Positions 17,242 through 27,151 are shown, numbered from the stretch's first letter. The stretch is 64,000 nt of DNA from CAWACC01 sp964390695 (GCA_964390695.1 CAYMKI010000001.1:10810-74809); one strand, 5' to 3'. Notes: generated by a model from the letters alone, not told the origin. Program-made: numbers and translations.

Positions 17242-20200
17242 TTATTCATTCATGATATGAATGCCGGGGATATCTTGCAATCCTCTCTCGAATTCGGAGC
17301 TTTGACTTATTCCCCATCGGCTATCTATTTTTAAGCTTGCGCGAGCATGCCCATCCATCACAAAATCTATCTCTATAGGCAGATCGCCTTTATGTTCTGT
17401 AAAAAGCTCTTTTAGCTTTAAAATATGGCTTAACCTTCCTTTGCAAAGATCAAATTTTAAAGAAAGCTTCAAGGGTTTTGATGGAACAGGGGGGGATTTC
17501 TTCTCAGGCATACTGGGTCCAGGCTTGGGTGTTTTAGGGTCTCTTTTATGTTGGGCAAAACGCGCTATAGTCATTTTAGCTTTATCAAAGGCTTCGTCGC
17601 AAGCCTGAACCATAGCCTCATCGGTCTTAGTGAGATCGCCCAACCACTTACAATCTAGCTTCAGAGCATGTTCCTTCTTATCCACACATAAAACAGCATA
17701 AAGCAGCTGGTTCTCTTTGAGCAATTGCTGATTTTCTTCGTAAAGTTCAGGCCATATCGGCAATTCATAACTCTCGGCACCATCGTTTATCATCAGGATG
17801 GCAAATTTCTTCTGCGATTTCGAGGATATCCTAGTAACCACAGACTCCACAATAAAGGCCGCTCTAAATACATGGTTGTGATCCATGGTATCTAGCTTAC
17901 TTAATGGCACACAAGCTAATCGTGTAAGTAAATTTTTACAACTATCTAAAGGATGACCTGTTAAAAATAGCCCCAAAAGCTCTTTTTCTTTTAATAAAAC
18001 ATCCAGTTTCGAGGATTTATTTGTCACAGGCGGCGGCTGGCCAAACCGACCTTCATCTTGTTCGGAAATCTTGGCAAATAAACTCATATATCCCTTGGCT
18101 TTATCCACCTGCTCACCGGCTGCAGACTCATACATCGGCTCTACACTTTCTCGCAAAGCATCACGACTCCAACCAATATAATCAAAACAACCCGCATCCA
18201 CCAAGTTTTCTATGGCTTTCTTGCCGACCTTTTTCAAATCGACTCTTTTAAAGAACTGGTAAAAGGTTTTGAACGGCCCCCTTTTATCTCTTTCGGCTAA
18301 AATAGCCTCGACCACTCCCGTGCCAATACCTTTGATGCCATTCATGGCAAAGCGGATACCCTGAGGGGTAGCCACAAATGTCAGGCCTGCTTCATTGATA
18401 TCCGGAGGCAAAATAGCGATATCAAGAGCATGTGCTTCCCGAATAAACTTTGAAACCTTGCTTAGGTCATCGCAATCGCATGTCATCAAAGCAGCCATCC
18501 ACTCTTTGGAATAGTTGGCTTTCAGATAAGCTGTCACATAAGAGAGAAAACCGTAGGCAGCGGCATGCGATTTGTTGAAACCATAAGCTGCAAATTTCTC
18601 CATCTTATCAAAGATACCCATGGAGATATCTTCTAGAATCCCTTTCTCCAAAGCCCCTTGGCGGAATTTCTCCCTTTGCTTGGCCATCTGGTCCATATCT
18701 TTTTTTCCCATCGCGCGGCGTAAGACGTCGCCCTCGCCAAGGGAATATCCCGCTAATTTGCTCGCGATCTGCATAACCTGCTCTTGGTAGACCATGATAC
18801 CATAAGTCTCAGATAAGATATCATTCAACCAGGGATGATCGTATTCTATAGGCTCGCGGCCATGCTTGCGGTTGATAAATGAAGGGATCATATCCATCGG
18901 ACCCGGACGATAAAGAGCGCCCACAGCGATGATTTCCTCAAATTTATCCAAATGCAAATTTCTGGCCAGGTCTTGCATGCCTCCAGATTCTAGCTGGAAT
19001 ACACCCAGCGTCCTCCCTTGGTTCAACAGGTCAAACGTTGCTTTATCATTCAAGGGCAGGTTGATCCAATCAATCGATTTGCCTGTAGACACGCGAATGG
19101 CGTTCACACACGTTTGTATCGCTGTAAGAGTTTTGAGGCCTAAAAAGTCGACCTTCAGCATTCCAACCATCTCCACGGGCTTCATCGAGTACTGTGTGAC
19201 AGGCATATCGGTATCTTTGGCATTGCACAGAGGAATATGCTCTAGCAGAGGGTCGCCGCTGATAATAATACCTGCGGCATGAATGCCGGTGTTTCTGATC
19301 GAGCCTTCCAGCTTCATCCCGACATCTATGATGCGTCTGGCATCTGCATCCTGCTCATACATAGACTTCAGGTCAAGATCTTTTTCGAGGGCTTTCTCCA
19401 ATGTAATATTGAGGTCTTCGGGAACTAATTTAGCGATCTCATTCACTTTAGATAAAGGAACACTGAGCACCCTGCCCACGTCCTTGATGGCCATGCGGGC
19501 TTTCATCGTGCCGAAGGTGATGATTTGAGCTATGTTGTCTTTGCCATATTTTTCCAAAGTATAGCGGATCACTTCGCCGCGCCGGTCCATGCAAATATCC
19601 ACGTCGATATCGGGATAGGAGATACGCTCGGGATTGATGAAACGCTCGAAGAACAAATGAAATCTGATCGGTTCTATATCGGTGACGCCTATCAGATACA
19701 GAATGATGGATCCTGCACCTGAACCCCTGCCGGGTCCCATGGGGATGCCGTTTTGTTTGGCCCAGTTGATAAAATCGCCGACGATCAGCAGATAATCGCC
19801 CATGCCTTTAGGCACGATGATATTCATCTCATAGGAAAGACGGTCCCTTACCACCTGCATCGGTTCTTTATCCGGAAACAGCTCCTTTATTTTATCCAAG
19901 CGATCCTGTGTATATCGTTTACTAATACCTTCCTCACAGAGCTGCCACAGATAATCCTCTACAGCTTTTACCTGCTCTTCTTTTGTATAGGTTTTATTTT
20001 CCAAGGCAGGTGGGATAAATATGGGATAGTGCTTGGATTTCAGATCTAATTCAACATGACACTTTTCTGCGATAACCAAAGAGTTGCTGATAGCTTCCGG
20101 AATGTCTGCAAAAAGTTCCTGCATTTGCCCAGGGGACTTAAAATACAGCTCATGCGAAGCATAGGTCAAACGTTTAGGATTGGGCTTGCGATATTTGGGA

Positions 20201-20997
20201 TTGCCCAATGAGTCCTTTTCCCAGATTTCACAAGGCTCTCCGGACTGGACATTTAGCAAGATTTCATGCGCCCGCCAATCTTCGCGTTGGATGTAGTGGC
20301 TGTCATTCGTAGCCACTAGAGGAATACCCAATTTCTGCGAAGCCTCTATCAAAAAGGCGTTTACGGTGTTTTGCTTCTGAATATAACTTTGATAATTCGG
20401 ATATAGCCACGTTTCCTGCTGCATGCCATCCCGGAAGATATCATCTTCGCTCATCGAATGGCGCATAAGCTCTAAATAGTAATCCTCGCCGAAGATGTCG
20501 CGATGCCATTTAATGATCTCTATGGCTGCTTCAGAAGACCCTGAAAGAATCTCTTGAGCCAAGCGGCTGTTCACACAACCGGAAAGGCAGATAATGCCTT
20601 CCGAAAACTTTTTTAGAAGCTCATTATCGATCCTCGGATTGTAATAAAATCCTTCTAGATAGCCCAAAGAGGAAAGCTTGCACAAATTTTTATAGCCGGC
20701 ATTGTTTTTGGCCAAAAGCGTCAGATGATAACTGGCCCTGTTGCCGCTCTCCTTTTTTTTCTCTATACGGGAACCCGGAGCCACATAAATTTCACAGCCG
20801 ATAATGGGTTTCAGCTTTAGCTCTTTGCAAGCTTTATAAAATTCGACCGCACCAAATAGGTTTCCATGATCCGTCAAAGCGCAGGCCGGCATACCGAATT
20901 CGGCGGCGCTCTTGGTAATCTCTTCTATGGATGCTGTTGCATCTAGAATGGAATATTGGGAATGAACGTGTAAAGGAACCCATGTCATAGCAAACAA
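17242..20997 (-). CDS. dnaE: DNA polymerase III alpha subunit
   Basis: 1251 aa, replicative polymerase of the C family. The N-terminal PHP domain starts VPLHVHSQYSILDATASIEE. The polymerase core has GPGRGSGAGSIILY and the catalytic acidic pair in YPDIDVDICMDRRGE. Further on come FGFNKSHAAAYG-type sequence (AYGFNKSHAAAYGFLSY) and a C-terminal OB-fold region with a proline-rich linker (~1140-1165, PKTPKPGPSMPEKKSPPVPSK). Transcribed alone, with a hairpin about 33 nt upstream of the start. Firm assignment. Confidence 0.97.
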   Translation of the reverse strand: MFAMTWVPLHVHSQYSILDATASIEEITKSAAEFGMPACALTDHGNLFGAVEFYKACKELKLKPIIGCEIYVAPGSRIEKKKESGNRASYHLTLLAKNNAGYKNLCKLSSLGYLEGFYYNPRIDNELLKKFSEGIICLSGCVNSRLAQEILSGSSEAAIEIIKWHRDIFGEDYYLELMRHSMSEDDIFRDGMQQETWLYPNYQSYIQKQNTVNAFLIEASQKLGIPLVATNDSHYIQREDWRAHEILLNVQSGEPCEIWEKDSLGNPKYRKPNPKRLTYASHELYFKSPGQMQELFADIPEAISNSLVIAEKCHVELDLKSKHYPIFIPPALENKTYTKEEQVKAVEDYLWQLCEEGISKRYTQDRLDKIKELFPDKEPMQVVRDRLSYEMNIIVPKGMGDYLLIVGDFINWAKQNGIPMGPGRGSGAGSIILYLIGVTDIEPIRFHLFFERFINPERISYPDIDVDICMDRRGEVIRYTLEKYGKDNIAQIITFGTMKARMAIKDVGRVLSVPLSKVNEIAKLVPEDLNITLEKALEKDLDLKSMYEQDADARRIIDVGMKLEGSIRNTGIHAAGIIISGDPLLEHIPLCNAKDTDMPVTQYSMKPVEMVGMLKVDFLGLKTLTAIQTCVNAIRVSTGKSIDWINLPLNDKATFDLLNQGRTLGVFQLESGGMQDLARNLHLDKFEEIIAVGALYRPGPMDMIPSFINRKHGREPIEYDHPWLNDILSETYGIMVYQEQVMQIASKLAGYSLGEGDVLRRAMGKKDMDQMAKQREKFRQGALEKGILEDISMGIFDKMEKFAAYGFNKSHAAAYGFLSYVTAYLKANYSKEWMAALMTCDCDDLSKVSKFIREAHALDIAILPPDINEAGLTFVATPQGIRFAMNGIKGIGTGVVEAILAERDKRGPFKTFYQFFKRVDLKKVGKKAIENLVDAGCFDYIGWSRDALRESVEPMYESAAGEQVDKAKGYMSLFAKISEQDEGRFGQPPPVTNKSSKLDVLLKEKELLGLFLTGHPLDSCKNLLTRLACVPLSKLDTMDHNHVFRAAFIVESVVTRISSKSQKKFAILMINDGAESYELPIWPELYEENQQLLKENQLLYAVLCVDKKEHALKLDCKWLGDLTKTDEAMVQACDEAFDKAKMTIARFAQHKRDPKTPKPGPSMPEKKSPPVPSKPLKLSLKFDLCKGRLSHILKLKELFTEHKGDLPIEIDFVMDGHARASLKIDSRWGISQSSEFERGLQDIPGIHIMNE

Positions 20998-21358
20998 TCA
21001 CTAAATATAGGCGATGTGCGACTTTACTATGCGATCTTTTCTAGGGTTTCGCACCAGAAAAGATCGCAAAAAAACAACACATGCAAATTAAAATATAGTT
21101 AACAAAACGACGGGTCTGCGCAATGTTTTTGAACGAAACGAAACAAAAGTGCAAAGACATGTCATTGAGTGATTTTATCATAACGGTATTTTGTATCATA
21201 GATGATGAATTAAAAAAATGCTCAATGGCAAGAAATTGCGTCTAAATCAAAAAAATAATTCAAACTACATTCAGTCAATTAACGAACATGAGATATATTT
21301 AGGTTGCAAAAAAAAGTATATATAGACTAGACTAAGGTTGGTTAACAAGGAATGTATT
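20998..21358. other. Intergenic region upstream of dnaE and of the toxin-antitoxin pair
   Basis: A 361-bp AT-rich spacer between the divergent dnaE and antitoxin genes. It contains a 13-bp perfect inverted repeat at 21030-21068 and TATA-like runs at 21317-21324 just upstream of the antitoxin. No gene or tRNA is seen. Confidence 0.6.
21030..21068. repeat. 13-bp perfect inverted repeat in the dnaE leader
   Basis: tgcgatcttttct (21030-21042) and agaaaagatcgca (21056-21068) pair around a 13-nt loop. It lies 33 nt upstream of the dnaE start codon. A T-run precedes it, rather than follows it, in dnaE orientation, so it does not look like a standard terminator. It could be a leader hairpin or a protein-binding palindrome. 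Confidence 0.45.
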
Positions 21359-21589
21359 ATGAGAATGGTCAATATCTATGAAGCCAAAACGCATTTCTCC
21401 AAATTGATCCATGACGTCGCCGAAGGCAATGAAATAATCATCGCTATGGCCGGTAAACCTGTGGCTAAATTAGGCCCGATTAAGACAAAAACGACAAGGT
21501 GCTTTGGAGTACTCAAAGGTAAAATTAAAATCGCTGAAGACTTTGATGCCCCCTTGTCTGACGAGTTTCTTGCAGATTTTGAGGGTTAA
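21359..21589 (+). CDS. Phd/YefM-type antitoxin
   Basis: 76 aa from the ATG at 21359, which has AAGG 8 nt upstream; an in-frame TTG at 21338 lacks this. The N-terminal VNIYEAKTHFSKLIHDVAEG is the Phd/YefM DNA-binding fold, followed by MAGKPVAKLGP. The C-terminal acidic tail ending DEFLADFEG would be the toxin-neutralising part. It is followed after 7 nt by a PIN-domain toxin, the standard order. Confidence 0.88.
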   Translation: MRMVNIYEAKTHFSKLIHDVAEGNEIIIAMAGKPVAKLGPIKTKTTRCFGVLKGKIKIAEDFDAPLSDEFLADFEG

Positions 21590-21596
21590 AGACATT

Positions 21597-21992
21597 ATGC
21601 GATTACTCTTGGATACGCATATTTTTCTATGGTGCGTGAATGGCGATAAAAAACTTACAAAATCAACCCAATCAAGAATTATTAGTGCAGATGAGGTCTA
21701 TGTAAGCAGTGCATCCATATGGGAAATCACCATTAAAATTAAGCTGAATAAACTGCAGGGCAACGTGAATGAAATTGTAGCAGCTATTGAAAAAAGCGGG
21801 TTTTTAGAATTGCCTATCACATTCTCGCACGCTGCTGCTGTGGCTAACCTGCCTGATATTCACCGAGATCCCTTCGATCGAATACTGATAGCACAATCCA
21901 TTACAGAACCGTTGACTTTTATAACAGCTGATGAACAAATCAAGAATTATTCTTCACTTGTTGAAGTCGTTAGCGTCAACCCGACTTTATGA
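21597..21992 (+). CDS. PIN-domain toxin (VapC-like)
   Basis: 131 aa from the ATG at 21597. Longer in-frame extension upstream would overlap the antitoxin and lacks domain sequence. PIN nuclease acidic residues are in place: D6 (LLLDTHIFLW), E43 (SIWEITIK), D94 (RDPFDRILIAQ) and D112 (FITADEQI). It is a predicted RNase inhibited by the adjacent antitoxin. The 3' end overlaps the convergent uhpC gene by 6 nt. Confidence 0.9.
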   Translation: MRLLLDTHIFLWCVNGDKKLTKSTQSRIISADEVYVSSASIWEITIKIKLNKLQGNVNEIVAAIEKSGFLELPITFSHAAAVANLPDIHRDPFDRILIAQSITEPLTFITADEQIKNYSSLVEVVSVNPTL

Positions 21993-23432
21993 ATCCTCAG
22001 CGGTAGCCGTTGCAAGTACAGGTTCCACGGTCTTAGGCTTACGTTTGATTTCTTTGACATTCCAAGTGGGTATCAACAGCAACGTTCCCATCACACTGCA
22101 CACCAGCAACGTAATGAAAAAAGCATCCCATCCATAAATTTGTGTAATCTTGCTGAGCGGATAACCAGCCGCTGCCGCACCTACATAAGAAACGCAGCTA
22201 ACAAAACCATTAGCCGTTGCCGCAGCCTTTTTATGAGAATACTCCACGGCGCAAATACCGATCAACATCTGAGGGCCAAACACCGAAAATCCGATACACG
22301 CTAAAGCAAGGCCGTCCAGCCATCCGTAGGCGTCCCCTGTAGGCACATACCAAAAAAAGGCGATAGAACATAAAGCCAACAACGTAAAGATCACGTTGAC
22401 AGGCCCTCTCTTGGCTCCAAAAATCTTATCCGATGCCCAGCCTGCTGCCAAATTTCCACAAAATCCACCCACATCAAACATCGAAACGGTACCGTTCGCC
22501 AGAAAATTGCTCGTATATCCTTTGTTTTCCAAAAGATATAAAGCCGTCCAATCATTGACCCCTGTTCGAATGACATACACAAAAAAGTAGGCCGCAGCCA
22601 GCAACCAAATGAATTTGTTTTTTAATACATATTCTACCAAACGTTCCCGCAGTCCAAGCTCTTTTTCTAGTTCTTCTTGATTTTTGATTTGGCCATAATC
22701 ATTGCGAAACAGCTCAATCGGTGGCAAACCTAAAGACTGCGGCGTATCCCGTAATCGATTAATCAGAAAGAGGCCGCCGAAAATGCACAAGACCCCCGGC
22801 ACATACATCGCCACACGCCAACCGGAAGGGATCATATGCATGAAATCTTCGGGAATCAATCCCGAGCTTTTTAAAATCAGCGGCAAGCTCATGCAAGCCC
22901 CAACTATCCAAGGAGTCAGTCCTGCGCCTATGTTATGCGATATGTTCCAAGTTGACCACCAAGAGCCCCGCTCAGATTGAGAGTACCAATGGGTCAAAAA
23001 TCGAGCACATGGAGGCCAGCCACACCCCTGAAACCAACCGTTGAGCCCCCAAAATAAAGCGAAGAAGAAAAAGGAAGAAGAAAGCCCAAAGCATATATTT
23101 AATATACCTGTCATAATCAGTCCAAACGCCATGAAATAGCGGGGATTCGACCTGTCCGACAAAATTCCACATGTAAATTTACTTATTCCATAAGAAATCG
23201 CAAGTATGCTTCCGAGCATTCCCAATTCACTTTTATCGTACTGCAAATCCGCAATAATGCCCGGCATGGCAAAGGTAAAACTCTTTCTCGTGAAGTAATA
23301 AAACACATAACCGATCAACATGGAGTACAAGATACGAAACCGCCAGTATTTGTAGACAGCTTTCACTTCTTCCTGATCTTGAATAGGCTCTATATGCTGA
23401 GCGGGTTTAAAAATATTAAAAATCGACTTCAA
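21987..23432 (-). CDS. uhpC: Hexose-phosphate antiporter, UhpC/GlpT-type MFS
   Basis: 481 aa from a TTG start at 23430-23432; AGGAGA sits 6 nt upstream of it on the minus strand, whereas the longer frame to 23477 has no such site. About 12 membrane segments. The N-terminal YVFYYFTRKSFTFAMPGI and GWFQGCGWPPCARFLTHWYS followed by RGSWWSTWNISHN are the organophosphate:phosphate antiporter signatures. Chlamydial UhpC imports glucose-6-phosphate from the host in exchange for phosphate. It probably has the same role here. Confidence 0.93.
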   Translation of the reverse strand: MKSIFNIFKPAQHIEPIQDQEEVKAVYKYWRFRILYSMLIGYVFYYFTRKSFTFAMPGIIADLQYDKSELGMLGSILAISYGISKFTCGILSDRSNPRYFMAFGLIMTGILNICFGLSSSFFFFALFWGLNGWFQGCGWPPCARFLTHWYSQSERGSWWSTWNISHNIGAGLTPWIVGACMSLPLILKSSGLIPEDFMHMIPSGWRVAMYVPGVLCIFGGLFLINRLRDTPQSLGLPPIELFRNDYGQIKNQEELEKELGLRERLVEYVLKNKFIWLLAAAYFFVYVIRTGVNDWTALYLLENKGYTSNFLANGTVSMFDVGGFCGNLAAGWASDKIFGAKRGPVNVIFTLLALCSIAFFWYVPTGDAYGWLDGLALACIGFSVFGPQMLIGICAVEYSHKKAAATANGFVSCVSYVGAAAAGYPLSKITQIYGWDAFFITLLVCSVMGTLLLIPTWNVKEIKRKPKTVEPVLATATAEDS

Positions 23433-23610
23433 GGAAAATCTCCTGATTTGCTGACATAAAAAACTAGAGTATAACAAATTAAGGTATTCGATTCAATAAC
23501 TATATATAGGTTTTTCCCTATAAGGATTTTTCACAACTCGACATTGCCATCTTTCTGATGGCTCATATGGAATATACCAAGAAAAAAATGTGTATTTTTG
23601 TTATATTTGG

Positions 23611-23639
23611 TTGACGGTCGGCTTTTATTGTGATAGAAC
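23611..23639 (+). promoter_or_regulatory. Candidate sigma70-type promoter for the FHA gene
   Basis: TTGACG (23611-23616), 17-bp spacer, TAGAAC (23634-23639). The -35 matches 5 of 6 and the -10 4 of 6 consensus bases. A start near 23646 gives a leader of about 50 nt. Confidence 0.45.
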
Positions 23640-23694
23640 TGCGATTCTATACCTGGATTACTGCATTTAGGGGAGCATTTACTGGTATTTTTAT

Positions 23695-26427
23695 ATGATT
23701 AAGCTCACACTCAACCCACATTCCGATAAGGAAATTAAACAATTTCAAAAGAATCTTATTTTGATTGGATCCTGTGAGAGCGCAGATATTTCTTTGCCGG
23801 GAGAAAATCTTGAACCTTCGCACATCAAAATAGAACAAAAAGCTGACGACTACTATATCATTAATGTAGCTAACGATCCATTCACCACCTTAAATGGGAT
23901 GCCCTTTGGTAAAAAGAAATTAGCCAATAATGATGTCATTCAAATCGGAAATACAGATATTCAATTTAATACCGATAACAACGTCGACAAAGAACTGAGG
24001 GATCCTCCCTCCCAGACTGACGCCATTAAAACCACTCCTCAAGAACATTGGCTGGATACCAGCGAAGAAAAATTGCAGGAACTCATCGAAAATAAAATCC
24101 ATGAAAAAAGCCATGAACCTTCCTTGGCATCTCATAATTTCTCTCCTTCTAACAACAACATAGCCGATTCTGCTCTAAATACCCCTTCCTCGTTGGATGA
24201 CGAATATCAAGAAGAAGACATCGAAGAAGAAAGCTATGAAGAAAATGCCTGGGAAGACAGCGAGCTCCAAGAGCTGATCAATGAAGTCAATCAATTGGAA
24301 CTCGAACAAGAGTTTGCGCAAGAATCCCCTCAAGAAGAATCCACACAGTCTACACACCTACCTCAACCGCCTGTGCCACCCATAATTTTGAAAGATAAAA
24401 AAAATCTGGCAGAAACCACAAGTACCATAACTCCACAAAAAAATCACAAAGGATCTTTAAAAGACGCCTATTTAAGCGAATTTGATGATGAAAGCGAAAG
24501 CTGGAACCAACACAAAAAAAAGAGCCCTATAGAATCCACAAACCCCATAAAGGCCAATTTTAAAACCATCGGAATTGCCCTTTCAGCTTTTCTAATTATA
24601 TTCATATCGACTCTACTGATACTTTTTTTCCACCTACGCGCAAAACACATTGAAGACGAGTTAGATGCCGCAGAAGGCATCGCCGATATCGCCATGGCCC
24701 TCTCTTTCGCTCAATTAAACCATGTCAAGCCTCTTAACCAAAATTGGTCGGATCCCGATTTTCTCAAAAACAATCTGATGGCTGTTTTAGCTTCGGAATA
24801 TTCTCCTGCTTATTTCTTTGAAAATCATGGGCAATTCAGAAACAACGAATATTCCCTCAGAATTTACTCCAGTGCCGATTTATCCCAATTCCTAATCATC
24901 GCCCAACCTTCTCCTAATCTGCTTCAATGGTTGGTTCCAAAAGCCTCTATTTTAGTAGATTCCAAATCCATGGAATTGCGCAGAACAACTGATTTGAAGT
25001 CGCTCAATAGGCTTTTATTGAATCCCAATACCCTTGAAGGCATGAATGCAGTAGAAGTCAACAACCTGATTAAACAGGGTGAAATTATCTCATTCCATTC
25101 CATGTCTCGTCAGGGAAAAGATCTAGGGTATATTTTTGCAAAAGCCATGTCCTTGGTCAGACCTGGAGCCGAAAACGCTATCTACAATGCCCCAAGATAT
25201 TACCCCTTCAGCGAAACCTTTTTAAGAAAAGCCCTGATGATTACCGACAACTTCATCAATCCCTATGAAAGAAGTCTAATTCAAGAAGAAATCAGACAAC
25301 TAGACAAATACCCGAATTTAGTGCTTTACACCACTAAAGGCCTTAAATGGCTGCAAAAGGCTCAAAAAGCCATGAGCATCCTGTATCCGACCAACCATTT
25401 CTTGTACGCAACCATACAATTAAACCCGCAAGGAAAAATTATCGACAGCCATTTGCTTATGGAAAATAAATCTTCGTCATCTAGTGACGATGAAGATCTC
25501 GCCGAACTGACCTTCCTTATGGAGCAGGGTGAGCAGAATGACCTGTTTGAAATCGAATTCAATGATGCCAATGACGATGAAATGCCATCTCCATTCCACG
25601 AAATACCTGATCACACACCGGTTACCTATCAAGGAAAAACTTCCCCAGAGACCCAGCGCCATCTATACAAAGATGCACAGCGTTTTTCAACCTCCAAAGA
25701 TCAAGATATCCTCTTCTCAGAATTTGAGCTCAAAAAACTATTCGAAACTAAGCATCATGAGGATATACTTCTACTTTTAAAGAACCTAGAAAATCTGCTG
25801 CGCAGCGGTGAAAGTCGATATCACAATGACCCTTTACAATTGGAAAAAAATCAGGCGGCTATCAGCTTCATCGCAGAACTGACCAGGATTATGCAGCAAT
25901 ATCAAGAGGCTAAAAAACAAAACACCTCCACCTCTACTACTGAACTCAATGCGCTCCGAGAACCTTATTCAGATATGCCTGAAGCTAATTTTCTTGCTTA
26001 TACAAAAGCTGTTGGCACTCAAGCACAGGAGACACCTCATCCCGACATAGCAACATTCCAACCCACAGCGATAAAATCCTTCGAATCCGAAATTCAAGCT
26101 CATCTGTCTCATATCGAAAATTCCGAACATCTGCAAGAATTAGAACGTAACGTGACCAGAGCTGTCTCTCTAATTACTTTTGACAAAGTCTCCGACACAA
26201 AAAAACTCGTCTACTTTCAAAATGAAATCCACTATACCGTCCTTGAAAAACTAAACGCTTTTCTACTGTCCAACGAAAAAACGCTGCCTAACAAAGAATT
26301 TATCGCAGAAAATAGACCGATTTTGGCAAATATCCTTAAAACTGCTTGGGTGATCGACCCAGATGAATTTGACTTCTACTTAAATGAGTTCGACCTGCGT
26401 CTGCAGGAACTTTCAACTTCAGAGTAA
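23695..26427 (+). CDS. FHA-domain single-pass membrane protein, SctD-like architecture
   Basis: 910 aa. Residues ~1-95 are an FHA domain (LILIGSCESADISLPGE, then EPSHIKIEQ and a TTLNG turn). A long acidic, low-complexity region follows (~110-285, with EEDIEEESYEENAWEDSE). One membrane helix lies at ~289-313 and a large, unfamiliar C-terminal region extends to 910. Cytoplasmic FHA, one helix and an extracytoplasmic part is the layout of type III secretion inner-ring protein SctD (CdsD, also FHA-containing in Chlamydia). The T3SS operon lies 1 kb further on, on the other strand. I cannot confirm ring-building repeats in the C-terminal part, so the SctD link remains an inference. Confidence 0.7.
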   Translation: MIKLTLNPHSDKEIKQFQKNLILIGSCESADISLPGENLEPSHIKIEQKADDYYIINVANDPFTTLNGMPFGKKKLANNDVIQIGNTDIQFNTDNNVDKELRDPPSQTDAIKTTPQEHWLDTSEEKLQELIENKIHEKSHEPSLASHNFSPSNNNIADSALNTPSSLDDEYQEEDIEEESYEENAWEDSELQELINEVNQLELEQEFAQESPQEESTQSTHLPQPPVPPIILKDKKNLAETTSTITPQKNHKGSLKDAYLSEFDDESESWNQHKKKSPIESTNPIKANFKTIGIALSAFLIIFISTLLILFFHLRAKHIEDELDAAEGIADIAMALSFAQLNHVKPLNQNWSDPDFLKNNLMAVLASEYSPAYFFENHGQFRNNEYSLRIYSSADLSQFLIIAQPSPNLLQWLVPKASILVDSKSMELRRTTDLKSLNRLLLNPNTLEGMNAVEVNNLIKQGEIISFHSMSRQGKDLGYIFAKAMSLVRPGAENAIYNAPRYYPFSETFLRKALMITDNFINPYERSLIQEEIRQLDKYPNLVLYTTKGLKWLQKAQKAMSILYPTNHFLYATIQLNPQGKIIDSHLLMENKSSSSSDDEDLAELTFLMEQGEQNDLFEIEFNDANDDEMPSPFHEIPDHTPVTYQGKTSPETQRHLYKDAQRFSTSKDQDILFSEFELKKLFETKHHEDILLLLKNLENLLRSGESRYHNDPLQLEKNQAAISFIAELTRIMQQYQEAKKQNTSTSTTELNALREPYSDMPEANFLAYTKAVGTQAQETPHPDIATFQPTAIKSFESEIQAHLSHIENSEHLQELERNVTRAVSLITFDKVSDTKKLVYFQNEIHYTVLEKLNAFLLSNEKTLPNKEFIAENRPILANILKTAWVIDPDEFDFYLNEFDLRLQELSTSE

Positions 26428-26434
26428 TTAACTC

Positions 26435-26468
26435 ACCTTACGCTGCCTCTGACGCGGCTGCGTAAGGT
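26435..26468. terminator. Hairpin between convergent genes
   Basis: accttacgc (26435-26443) pairs with gcgtaaggt (26460-26468) over 9 bp. It sits 8 nt after the FHA gene stop and 7 nt before the end of the convergent small membrane gene. It lacks a U-tract, so it is at best a weak bidirectional terminator. Confidence 0.4.
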
Positions 26469-26474
26469 AAGTCT

Positions 26475-26819
26475 TTAATGCGTATCTTCAAGATGGATTC
26501 TGCGCACGAAGCGATGATATATGGGTGAAAAGACAATCGCCATGGCGATTAGAAATATAATTCCGCTGTATAAAGCATAAAATCCAGCAAATAGCTTGCC
26601 ACTGTCGTGGTGAAGGGGGTCTAAAGGTCCCATACCGGACAAAATCATCGACGCATTCACAAAAGAATCCAACCAAGACATATTTTCTGTATAGTGATAT
26701 CCTAATATCCCTATGAACAAGGATGTCAGCATAATCGCGGTTCCAATGGTAAAATTAAAGGCGAGCTTTTTTATGAAAATATGGTTATGGGACGCTTTAT
26801 AGGGTATTTTTCCATTCAT
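26475..26819 (-). CDS. Small two-helix membrane protein, ion-channel pore-like
   Basis: 114 aa with two membrane segments (~22-43 and ~82-102) separated by a short loop containing NASMILSGMGPLDPL. Two helices around a re-entrant loop is the layout of the K+-channel pore module, and this loop lies where the family filter TVGYG would be. The filter itself is not conserved, so selectivity for potassium is not supported. A conserved small membrane protein seen in several intracellular bacteria is the safest description. Confidence 0.6.
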   Translation of the reverse strand: MNGKIPYKASHNHIFIKKLAFNFTIGTAIMLTSLFIGILGYHYTENMSWLDSFVNASMILSGMGPLDPLHHDSGKLFAGFYALYSGIIFLIAMAIVFSPIYHRFVRRIHLEDTH

Positions 26820-27093
26820 AAGTCACACCAATGAAAGTCAGATACGTTAAAATTATATCTTACACAAGATAGGAAAATTATTACAATTACCCTTATTTAA
26901 CCTCTGCCCATGCCCTTGCCCATGCCAAACTCGAATAAAATGGTTTCAACCACCGAGTGTGGTGAGAGCAGTGTGAAAAGGTTTGAACCACTGAGGAGGG
27001 GAGGGCAGTGAGACAAGTGTGAGCACACAAATAATGTATGAATTTGCTCTTTACCTTTCCCTTGCTCGACCATCTTTGTTTATCTATTTATTT

Positions 27094-27151
27094 AAACCCA
27101 ACATACTCTAATTGCGCGCTTATTGTAACGCGATTGGAGTATGTTGGGTTT
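27094..27151 (+). repeat. 58-bp hairpin repeat, copy 1
   Basis: Identical over 58 bp to 49646-49703. The arms are aaacccaacatactctaatt... and ...attggagtatgttgggttt. They pair over 23 bp, with two G-U wobbles only if the plus strand is transcribed. The loop is about 12 nt. Confidence 0.75.

Noticed and set aside
21030..21068. Rho-independent terminator
   Set aside because: No T-run follows the stem on either strand in the right place; it lies upstream of dnaE, not after a gene.
21504..21596. N-terminal extension of the PIN toxin upstream of 21597
   Set aside because: It overlaps the antitoxin in another frame, and PIN sequence starts at the ATG at 21597.
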